Shown here in pieces: positions 11,602-21,198 of a stretch of DNA of 64,000 nucleotides. The position numbers and the translations under genes were made by a program. The DNA lies in contig OY821770.1 in assembly GCA_963682175.1 (NCBI GenBank), forward strand, positions 11,624,501-11,688,500, read 5' to 3'. Numbering within the stretch: the first letter of the stretch is position 1; every line of letters starts with the position of its first letter. The notes beneath the pieces were generated by a model that worked only from the letters and a program-made list of their open reading frames with translations, had not been told where the DNA came from and did not search any database. The stretch comes from Triglochin maritima (Eukaryota; Streptophyta; Magnoliopsida; Alismatales; Juncaginaceae).

Positions 11602-12813
11602 TGATGAGAATTAAATTTATACCGCAAGTGCACGACGTCAATGAAGACGTGGCAAATACGGGTCGAACACAAGGAGGGAGAGATCTTGTTATTTGTGTGA
11701 TTTTCGATTAAGGGGAAGAAGGAGAGAAGAAATAAATTGGGTTTTGAGATTTTTGATTTTTAATTTCCTAAAGCATGAAACATGAACAAATAAAACTAAA
11801 GCAAGAACAAAGATGGTGAATTCCGTTGGGTGGAGGTTTAGGTATTGGGTTTAGATTAGAGAATTCAGAAACTTATAATAAATCATATTAGTTATTAAGC
11901 ATTACATGATAAATGATTTAACATAAACTCAAGTAATCAAAATATACTAACACGAAATTAAAATAATAACTTTTATTCTTCTTCTCTTCACCCTAAATCC
12001 GTCACCTCCACCCTTTGGAAAGAGTTAGAAACTCATGGATGGAAAGGAGGAGAAGGGGTCCTAGAGGAATTACAAAAGAAAACTAAAAACAAGAAATAAA
12101 ACAACAGAAATTTATTAAACTAAGGAATAAAAACTAGAACATAAGCTAAGGACTCTCACAACATCGTTTCAGGGCTATTTATAGCCGATACAAGGGACTT
12201 AGGTATAAAATTGGAAAGTACACGCGTCAACACGCAACCGGTAAAATTTTTAGAGCATGAATCTAATTTGGTGCGGCGGATCCACCGCATTTTGTACATA
12301 AGGTGCGGCGGATTCACCACCTTTTTAGCTCCGATTTAATCCGGATTTTTCCTGTGTGGTTATGGTATGATTTGATCCTCCTGTGTGCGTCTGGATTGAT
12401 TCTTTCCATTCTTTTGAGCTCCGGATTAATTCCTTCATATATTTGGAGATCCACATTGATTTTTCTTTAGATTTTCTCCAAGATAATATTTTGGTGCTTT
12501 AATTGCAATTAGGTCCTTGTTCTTTTGCAATTAAGTCCCCGACTACTTTTGTGCTTAAGTCCTTGTTCTTTTTGTAATTAGGTCTTGAATGCTTTTATGC
12601 TTGGATACATTTCCATTTGAAACCCGATAATCTTGAGCTTGGTCTTTATGATATAAATGAGTCTTTTGCACGCGTTTATGCTCGGGATATGGGTAATTTG
12701 CATTCAGGTCCCTGTATTCTGTAAATAAGACTAAACACATACCTTAGTAGCATTTATTGATATAAAATTAATCTAAATGAAAGACATATGATGCAATGTA
12801 TGCAATGCATCAA
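11602..12813 (-). repeat. Gag-pro element 3' LTR (left copy)
   Basis: TG...CA ends with 5-bp inverted tips (TGATG/CATCA). Near 12176-12189 the palindrome GGCTATTTATAGCC contains a TATA box, and CTATAAATAGCCC reads on the coding strand. This copy has about 33 bp (near 12275-12310, with a duplicated GGTGCGGCGGAT) that the other LTR lacks, most simply a deletion between direct repeats in the other copy. Confidence 0.93.
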
Positions 12814-13903
12814 ATACCCCCACACCTAGATTTTGCTAGTCCCTAGCAAAACAGAATATAAGAAAAATGAAAACAGGTAAATCCTAACTCACTTTCGTAG
12901 GAATCACGGTTGCACTTAGCATGTGCAACAAGCCTTTAAACCTCCAAGTTTCCTTAGAGGACGAGTTTTGTCTCGTGAGGGTTTTCAGTTGACACACCCA
13001 CAAAGTCTTAATTCAACATTCCATTAACAACTTTCAATATCCCCACCTCAACCTTATACATCTCACTTAGAATTCTTGCATGCTCATTATATAAATCTAA
13101 CTCATCAAAATTCTGACTTGATCTTCATTCCTCCAATATTCACACCACTAACCCTTCTACACATGTTATCACTTAAATTATTTTGCACGCCTCCTCTGGT
13201 GGTGAAGTATCATTCGGATCAACCATGACATGGATCATTCTTTTAGCTTTGGGCCTTGAGTATCTTAAAGTATTTTTTTCTTTTTCCGTGATTCAACACA
13301 TTTACTTTTTCTAACACTTTTACCCTTTTTGCATTCGTGTAGCGAGTTTGGTCGATAATCCCGAGCTGATAGACTCAAGTTACCGGGTTTCAAGATACCC
13401 CTACGGACCAGTGACTCAAAGGCTTGGGCTTTTGTAATCATTTTGCAAAATGTGCTTTCCTCACTTTTATTCCGCTTTTATTTTCCTCAAGGCTTAATTG
13501 CTATTAGAAGTCCACACTTCCCGGTATATTTTCCTCAACCTCTGTTTTTTATCAACCGCTTCAAAGATTCGATTCATCCAATTTAAGTGCATACATGTCT
13601 TAAAGGGTAATGGGTTATTTCTTTGGAACTTAGATTTATGTCACAGTTTCTACAAGCAGAACTATATAATAAGGAACAAAAAACTCAATGCAATTTGTAC
13701 ATAGGTTTTGGTGGTTCAATCTTAAGCTATGTCATGAAACATTGAATTTTTATTTTTTTTATTTTTTTAACAGAAAAATAAAACAGATAGATAGACACCC
13801 CCCTACACCTAAATCATGCATTGTCCTCAATGTATGCAAAGAAAAAGCAAATGTACTTATTACCTGAGTCAAATTGCGGCAGAGGGGTTGAATTTGCTCA
13901 GAG
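12814..13903. other. Noncoding 3' internal region of the gag-pro element
   Basis: About 1.1 kb between the protease stop and the 3' LTR. On the coding strand a purine tract, GGTGTGGGGGTATT, adjoins the LTR and is the likely polypurine tract. No reverse transcriptase, RNase H or integrase motif is seen on either strand. Confidence 0.75.
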
Positions 13904-16474
13904 TCAACCATAGTCAGAACTGGATTGAATGACACCATGTTGGTGCATGTATCCAGTTGAATTGTTCCACATGTTGCACTGAGGCACATATTCCACACCC
14001 CTCACATGTATTGGTTCTCTTATTTGCTCGAGTGATGGTGGGTGTGTCGCAGAATTACTCCTCCTTTTCTCACTTCCTTTTTGATTTTGTGATGATTTAT
14101 TTGATTCAGAAATCTTATAGATACGTGCTCTCATCACAACATCACTTTCATTGCATATTATTTCTGGCTCACTATCAACATGAAAAATATTAAATTCAGC
14201 TTTTAATTTCCCAAAAGATAATTGCATGAGCCTATTTAGACAGTTTATCAACGCTTCAGAAGTGGCTAAAAGGGGTCTACCTAGTATTATAAGGATTTGT
14301 CTCTTAGGATCGACAACGGGTTCAGTGTCTAGAACGACAAAATCCACTGGGTAAATGAAGTCACCAACCTTAATCAAAACATCCTCGACTACACCTCTTG
14401 GTTTCTTAATAGAGCAATCAGCAAATTGAAGGGTTGTCTTAGAGGGTTTTAGTGGATCAAGGTTGAGTTGCTCGTAGACAGAGAACGAGAGTAGGTTAAC
14501 ACTAGCACCAAGGTCTAGAAGAGCTTTGTTGATAAAAGTATCTCCTATTGAACATGAAATTGTGGGACACCCAGGATCCTTATATTTTATAGGAGATGAG
14601 TTGGATAGAATAGAGCTTATGTTTGCAGTTAAGAAAGTCTTCTTTGGTACGTTTGTTTTTCTCTTTTTAGTGCACAAATCTTTTAAGAATTTAGCATAAG
14701 CAGGTATTTGTTGAATCATGTCTAAGAGTGGAATGTTTACCTTAACTTGCTTAAATACTTCCAAGATTTTGTCTATTTGTGCACTAGAGTTCTTTTTTAG
14801 TCTATTAGGGAATGAGGCTTTAGGAACATAGACTCGCTCAGGTTCAGGTTGAGCTATGGGTTCAGGTTGAGTAGGTGGGTTGGGCGTTTCAGATTGGACG
14901 TCAGGTTCAATGGTTAGGTCATATGTGGTAGCTTGATGGCTAGATTGATTAGACGTTCTAGGATTTACCACATTATTGTCAATCTGTCTTCCGGACCGTA
15001 ATGATACTACTACATTTATTTGATGGAACGGTCCTTCCTCATTAACCATTTGAACCGGTCTAGGGTTGTTATTTCCTGAAGGTGGTTGATAGGATTGATA
15101 TGAATTACTAGATCTAGGGTTCACCTCAGGTTGACTTGGAAACCGACCCTTTTCTCTTTCACCTACTATTTGTGCTAGTTGGCTGACTTGTGTCTCAAGC
15201 CTTTGGAAGGTCTGGTTGGTTGTTTGTATAAAGGTTTTCATCAAATTTTCCAAGCTTGTCAACCTAACCTCATGATCGTTATTGCTACTAAACCCAGATG
15301 ATGTATTATTTTGGTTATACGGGTTTGGTTGTTGTCTAGGAGGTTGACCTTGTTGGCTAAATGAGAAATTGGAATTATTACGTCAACCCGAGTTACAGGT
15401 TGATGCGTATGGGTCATTTCTAGTATGGTTATACATGGCATTAACTTGTTCCCAGTCCGCACAATCCTCCATTACATGACCAGTCTGACCACATCTAGAG
15501 CAAGGGATAGACGAGGCTTGATTCACTCGGGTTTGGTTTTGTAGCTCTAAACTTTCCATTCTGCGCATAAGGGTAGCTAGTTTTGCTTCAGCCACTATGT
15601 TGGCATCTACAGCCAAGACACCTGGTTTGGGTTGACTTGCTATTCTAGATCCAATACTCGGGTTAAGCGGTGTTCTAGCATTGTCCCATTGCATAATGTT
15701 TTCAGCTAAATCCTCAAGAAAAGTTTAGGCATCATTTTCATTTTTCGACATGAAGTTCCCTTGGCTTACGGATTCTACCATAACCCTAGATGTGGGTGTC
15801 AATCCCTCATAAATAATTTGGCATAATTGTCATCTTGGAATTCCATGATGAGGGCATTGGGTCAGTACACTCTTAAATCTTTCTAGATACGAATAGAACG
15901 ACTCTCTCTCAGACAGAACGAATGCAACAATTTCATTCCTAATCCTCATAGTCTTATGGTTGGGGAAATATTTTTTTAGGAATACTTGAACAAACTCAGC
16001 CCAACTTCTAATGGATCTTTCGGCTAGACTATATAATCATTTCTTAGCGTCGTCCTTTAGTGCTAGAGACACGAATTTCAGATGCACTGCCTCCTCAGGG
16101 ATATGCTGGTATTGCATAAGAGAGCAGATTTCCTCAAATTCTCTAAGGAAGAGATATGGGTCTTCCCTAGAGGTGAACTTAGGCAACATACTCATGTATT
16201 GTGCCTTAAGTTCAAAGTCGCGACCCGGTATGGTGGGCATAATGATGCACGATGGCTGAGCAGCCATCGCTGGATAGCATCGATCCCTCAGAGTTATAGG
16301 TTGTGCAACAGGCAGGTCCACTACGTTCTCACCCATTGGATCCGGGTGAGGTGGTGCAGCAGATGGATTGGGGCTAAGTTCCAGACTGGAATCTAGATGA
16401 ACTCGTAAGAGTCGATTACTCAAGTCCCGAATCCAAATCTGAGTGCACCGGGTTGAATCAATTTTTGAATTCAA
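13904..16474 (-). pseudogene. Gag and retropepsin of the non-autonomous gypsy-like element
   Basis: Read from 16474 down. A retrotransposon gag domain contains REDPYLFLREFEEIC and FVSLALKDDAKK; a nucleocapsid has one CCHC knuckle, CSRCGQTGHVMEDC (about 15500-15460); then come a Pro/Gln-rich linker and a retropepsin with ALLDLGASVNLLS (about 14520), where the usual D-S/T-G is DLG. The frame is broken at about 16035 (TGG to TGA, after DDAKK), about 15830 (TGA), about 15723 (TAA) and about 15383 (TGA). Gag builds the particle and the protease matures it; both probably had to be supplied by other copies for this one to move. Protease similarity is to Athila-like gypsy elements, by recognition only. 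Confidence 0.88.
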
Positions 16475-17759
16475 ATTCCAAATTTAAATTCAAGAATTAA
16501 TTACAATTTTTTTTATATTTTCGTTTTTTTTGTTTTTTTTTGTTTTTTTTTCAAAAGGAAAACAAACAATAGAATGGGGAAAGATGAGAAAGGAATCCTA
16601 ATCTAGAGAATTCAGGTGAGAGGAGAAAGAAGACTCAGATAAGAAGGGAAACCTAACTCTAAAGATAGAAAGAGGGTTGGTCAGAAAATTCCTAAGAAAG
16701 CACGGTTCGAACAATCCTAGACCTAGTGTCGCTTAGATCTAGACGACTCCTAACTGGTTGAGTCGAATTGATTCGCTTGATTCACCTCCCTCACTAATCA
16801 AACCAAATTGGCCAGTCAGTGTATAGCTAGTGGGGGCGCTTCCGACAGAGTCGGTGCCAATTAGACAACCACTTCGCTTGGAAGACTTACGTCAACACAA
16901 AAACACTTTCTAGACACCAACTTAACTTCGATCGGCTTCAGGTCATAGCAAGTCAAGCCAATTCTTCTCCTTAATTGAGTCTGAGTCCTTAGGGGCCAAT
17001 GTCTAATTGATTTTAATTTTAGGGTTTGGGTGACACTTTAGGATTGTGATTTGTGGGCCACGGAAGGGTGATGAAATCCCCACCGTATCTTTTCCTACGG
17101 AGTTGCCCTTAAGATAGTTTAACTTAAATCTAGCAAAGATAGTCAAACAATGGTCTTTAGTGGGGGGCAATTGCAAGGTTGTTTGCAAATTAGATTATAT
17201 GCTTAAATGCAATCGATAAAAACCTCGATACGTACCTTGCCTCCAGCACTCTTCAACAAGAATTAATTTGCAAGAATTTAGCAATAATAATGCAAACAAA
17301 ACATTATATGATGCATGCACTAAGTTCTTCTAGTTTTGCCAATTTTTATGTCAGAGTTGAATTATTGCCAATTATGGAATTTAAGCTTAACATGTGCAGT
17401 TCTATGAAAAGGAAATTTTCCGAAACTAGAAATTACGAGGAAAAAGGCAACAAAGGTTACCTACGCAATGCTCAGTCGGGTTCGCCGCCCGCTCTCGAAA
17501 TTTCAGTAGCTCCACGCGTCCACCCAGAGATGGTGCTAACCCCAGAAAAATTTGAAGCCCAGATGCTTCAATTGTGCGGCGATTCCGCCGCAGGTTCCTC
17601 TTGATGTGCGGCGATTCTGCCACCCTTATTGCTCAGATTGCGTTCAGATTTCGCCGCGCGCTCTGTTGTCTCCTGAAACACAAATCCAAATACTTAGATC
17701 GCGCACAAGATAAACAGAATAGAATCGAAATCAACAAAAAAAACAAAATCTGCGTCGCC
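16475..17759. other. 5' leader of the gag-pro element
   Basis: Untranslated region between the primer site and gag, about 1.3 kb. It has a long T-rich run (about 16504-16552) and, near 17572-17622, repeated GTGCGGCGATTC(C/T)GCC that echoes the GGTGCGGCGGATTC motif of the LTR. No gene supported. Confidence 0.65.
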
Positions 17760-17777
17760 TCCCCGGCAACGGCGCCA
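17760..17777 (-). other. Primer binding site for tRNA-Asp
   Basis: The plus strand reads TCCCCGGCAACGGCGCCA, the 3' end of plant tRNA-Asp including CCA. On the coding strand this is TGGCGCCGTTGCCGGGGA, six bases inside the 5' LTR. The match appears complete over 18 bases. Confidence 0.9.
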
Positions 17778-17783
17778 AAAACT

Positions 17784-18962
17784 TGATGAGAATTAAATTT
17801 ATACCACAAGTGCACGACGTCAATGAAGACGTGGCAAATACGGGTCGAACACAAGGAGGGAGAGATATTGTTATTTGTGTGATTTTCGATTAAGGGGAAG
17901 AAGGAGAGAAGAAATAAATTGGGTTTTGAGATTTTTTATTTTTAATTTCCTAAAGCATGAAACATGAACAAATAAAACTAAAGCAAGAACAAAGATGGTG
18001 AATTCCGTTGGGTGGAGGTTTAGGTATTGGGTTTAGATTAGAGAATTCAGAAACTTATAATAAATCATATTAGTTATTAAGCATTACATGATAAATGATT
18101 TAACATAAACTCAAGTAATCAAAATATACTAACATGAAATTAAAATAATAACTTTTATTCTTCTTCTCTTCACCCTAAATCCGTCACCTCCACCCTTTGG
18201 AAAGAGTTAGAAACTCATGGATGGAAAGGAGGAGAATGGGTCCTAGAGGAATTACAAAAGAAAACTAAAAACAAGAAATAAAACAACAGAAATTTATTAA
18301 ACTAAGGAATAAAAACTAGAACATAAGCTAAGGACTTTCACAACATCGTTTCAGGGCTATTTATAGCCGATACAAGGGACTTAGGTATAAAATAGGAAAG
18401 TACACGCGTCAACACGCAACCGGTAAAAGTTTTAGAGCATGAATCTAATTTGGTGCGGCGGATTCACCACCTTTTTAGCTCCGATTTAATCCGGATTTTT
18501 CCTGTGTGTTTATGGTATGATTTGATCCTCCTTTGCGCGTCTGGATTGATTCTTTCCATTCTTTTGAGCTCCGGATTAATTCCTTCATATATTTGGAGAT
18601 CCACATTGATTTTTCTTTAGATTTTCTCCAAGATAATATTTTGGTGCTTTAATTGCAATTAGGTCCTTGTTCTTTTGCAATTAAGTCCCCGGCTACTTTT
18701 GTGCTTAAGTCCTTGTTCTTTTTGTAATTAGGTCTTGAATGCTTTTATGCTTGGATACATTTCCATTTGAAACCCGATAATCTTGAGATTGGTCTTTATG
18801 ATAGAAATGAGTCTTTTGCACGCGTTTATGCTCGGGATATGGGTAATTTGCATTCAGGTCCCTGTATTCTGTAAATAAGACTAAACACATACCTTAGTAG
18901 CATTTATTGATATAAAATTAATCTAAATGAAAGACATATGATGCAATGTATGCAATGCATCA
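17784..18962 (-). repeat. Gag-pro element 5' LTR (right copy)
   Basis: 1179 bp, near-identical to 11602-12813 apart from the gap noted there. It has the same TATA palindrome (about 18357-18370) and the same TGATG/CATCA ends. It directly adjoins the ACAAC duplication and MULE-1 transposase part A. Confidence 0.93.
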
Positions 18963-20204
18963 ACAACCTTCTCCAATCCTCTGCATCTGTCACTAATCAA
19001 CACCAGACCAACCACATCCCCAATTGCAACCTTCAAACACTGCAAAAACCACTTCCAGTTGTCCCCCTCCTCAATATTGACCACAACATGTGCAAGTGGT
19101 AGAATTCCATTGTTGCCATCAACACTAACAACTGATAAACAAGCTCCTTTGAACCTGGACTTCAAGTGACATCCATCCAAGCCTATAACAGGTCTACAAC
19201 CTTGTAAGAAGCCCTTTTTGCAAGCTTGCAAGCAGATGAAGCACCTAAGGAACTTGTTGTCTTTGTCAACATTCATTCTGATAAAAGAACCTGAGTTTCT
19301 TTTATCCAACTCAGACAATAGACTAGGCATTAACTCAAATTGAGCGTCATGGCTGCCATAAATCCTACTTAGTGCCAACTCTTTGCCTCTCCAGACTCCG
19401 TGGTAAGGGAGTTCTAAGTGGTATGGGTCTTCTGACAACCTATTTCTTATTTGCATAACTCTAAGCCCCTCATCTTTCAACAACCACTTGTAGCACAATT
19501 CAGAAATCCAATTTTTGGTTGCCATTTTTTACCCTACTTTGTTAACACTACAACAACTATGTTCTTCACATAGTGTTTTAATCTGAAAAGTACTCCTTTG
19601 CTGCAACATGGAAGCATGACAACTCCACTTGCAATTGTTGTCTTTGCACTTAGCAATTACTCTTCTAATGTCATTCTTCCAAAACCACACACAACTCTCA
19701 TTGAGTATTGAGTGTTGCCTAAGTGCAAATTTGAATGCTTCCTTGTTGGGAAACATCTGCCCAATGTAGAACTCAGGGTTAAGGTAGTCTACATCTATGG
19801 TTGGTGGTCAATCTCCTTTTATTGTGGCAAATGAGTCTTCATCTTCCAACTCCTCTTCGCTATCATCATGACTACTTTCGTTTGCTCTCTGTTCCTTACC
19901 CTCGTCATCAAAGCCTAAAGAATAATGAAGATCCTCATCTGTAACATCTCCCTTACTTTGATCATCCCTATTTTTTGAGATAGAGACTTTTTGGGTTTAG
20001 TTTTTTCCCTTGAATTACTTCTTGTTGTGGGACTACCAATTGGACTGCTGCAACTTCCTTTTGCTCTAGTTGTAGGAGGGGGTGACACTTTGGTTGCAGG
20101 TGACCTATGTTTTGTGGCTAACACCTTCTTTCATGGTTGTTGCTTAGGGATAAGAGTGACATTGGGAGAGGTAGTTGATGGAGGGAGTTCCAGAACTGAA
20201 CATT
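18963..20204 (-). pseudogene. MULE-1 MuDR-type transposase, N-terminal two thirds (part A)
   Basis: Read from about 20204 down. A low-complexity Ser/Pro/Lys N-terminus and an acidic stretch lead to the MuDR DNA-binding region (MFPNKEAFKFALRQHS, then CKDNNCKWSCHAS, about 19756-19530). Then follow an intact run from 19525 (MATKNWISELCYKWLLKDEG) and the MULE transposase core with VIGLDGCHLK, including a catalytic Asp, LSVVSVDGNNGILPLA and ISDRCRGLEK with the second Asp. It breaks off at the gag-pro insertion. Stops at about 20137 (TGA where Trp is expected), about 19809 and about 19533 disrupt the frame. MULE-2 encodes a clearly related protein, which guides the reading. Confidence 0.88.
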
Positions 20205-20587
20205 TAGAAAGGACATTGGAAATGTTTACTAAAAAAGACATCAAAATCCCTAAAACTCTTATAATTGGTCCTCACATTGCAACATGCATACCAAGACATG
20301 CAAACCAAAATGCAAGTCGATTATCACTAACAAAAAATCAAGGGAAAAAAGGCATGCAAACCAAAATGAATGCAACCATTGTTTTTGTGGAATGGAGGAA
20401 CTTACTCTCGGAGCATAGCACATTGTCTTCAAATACACATTGCGCCTTCAGATCACCACGTCGTCGACTTCTCCTTCTTCAATGGCTAGGAGGAGGACAG
20501 AGGTGGAATGGAGGACCAATTTAGGGATTTTCAGTTTCGTTGGGTGGAGTTAGATTTGGGGATTTAGGGTTTCGTAGGGTTAGATTG

Positions 20588-20826
20588 GGGAAAAGGGGGA
20601 TTAGGGTTAAACGGAAAAACCTAATTGTTGCTAATGACCTAATTCAAATTTAATCAAACGAAAAGACATTACTTCACGGTGGAAATCAAACAGAGTGACA
20701 TTTAGCAAATCATAATGGCAAAGTGGATGATTCAAGTGAATTTCAGTGGCCTACAAACAAATAGTCGTATTTGGATGACAGATCAGGAAATACGATGTTT
20801 TAGAGTGATATCCAAGCAAAAAAATC
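20588..20826 (-). repeat. MULE-1 right terminal inverted repeat
   Basis: Reverse complement matches 1515-1752. The 9-bp duplication TAACTTATA follows at 20827-20835. The transposase would be transcribed inward from this repeat. Confidence 0.9.
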
Positions 20827-20835
20827 TAACTTATA

Positions 20836-21198
20836 AGTGCATCCAAAACAATACTTAAAACTCAAATGTAAATATAGAATATCAACCTTTTGCAAGGGTT
20901 CAAACAAATAACCCTAGAATATACCATGTCAATCATTTAATCTTCCTTTTTCCACACAAAAAAATCACAAATAGAAAAGTCACATTCGAAGATAGGACAA
21001 CTGAAAAATATCGAGATTACACTTCATTAAACATCCATACTTTTACAAACTCCAAAAAAGCCTCATCATAATCAAACAGCAAAAGAAGTCCATATTTCCC
21101 TCCCAACAAAACTTGGACTCTTTTAACTTTGACTGAGGGCTGTTTTTTTCTTTCTTCTGTACAAAATCAGTAGATTCCCAGGGAATTGCTTCCACACA
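20836..21198. other. 3' region of the YUCCA gene
   Basis: AT-rich DNA between the MULE-1 target duplication and the YUCCA stop codon, read on the minus strand as its 3' UTR and terminator region. No clear polyadenylation signal can be assigned by eye. MULE-1 landed within or just past the expected 3' UTR. Confidence 0.55.

Larger units (their letters stand above)
11602..18962 (-). mobile_element. Non-autonomous gag-protease LTR retrotransposon (Ty3-gypsy-like), inserted in MULE-1
   Basis: 7361 bp, minus strand, flanked by the perfect 5-bp duplication ACAAC (11597-11601 and 18963-18967). LTRs of 1212 and 1179 bp begin TGATG and end CATCA. The internal part has an Asp-tRNA primer site, gag with a CCHC knuckle and a retropepsin, then about 1.1 kb of noncoding DNA. 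There is no reverse transcriptase, RNase H or integrase in any frame. This matches TR-GAG-type elements, which depend on enzymes from other elements. The LTRs differ by about 14 substitutions by eye plus one 30-odd-bp gap, so it is fairly recent even though its gag has stop codons. Confidence 0.9.
1515..20826 (-). mobile_element. MULE-1: Mutator-like DNA transposon, split by two LTR retrotransposons
   Basis: The ends are inverted copies of one sequence: the left end reads GGGTTTTTTTCTTGGATGTC and the right end, read inward, GATTTTTTTGCTTGGATATC. The similarity runs for about 240 bp. The 9-bp sequence TAACTTATA lies directly outside both ends (1506-1514 and 20827-20835), which is the classic Mutator target duplication. 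Inside are a GRF zinc-finger gene (plus strand, left) and a MuDR-type transposase (minus strand, from the right). Two retrotransposons with their own 5-bp duplications account for 15.6 kb, leaving an original element of about 3.7 kb. The strand given is that of the transposase. The transposase is broken, so the element is not autonomous. Confidence 0.93.

Noticed and set aside
12555..12740. 61-codon minus-strand frame, repeated at 18705-18890
   Set aside because: Occurs in both LTRs of the gag-pro element and so reflects the LTR sequence, not a gene.
19991..20524. 177-codon plus-strand frame at the right end of MULE-1
   Set aside because: Overlaps the N-terminal coding region of the transposase on the opposite strand and has no recognisable motif.
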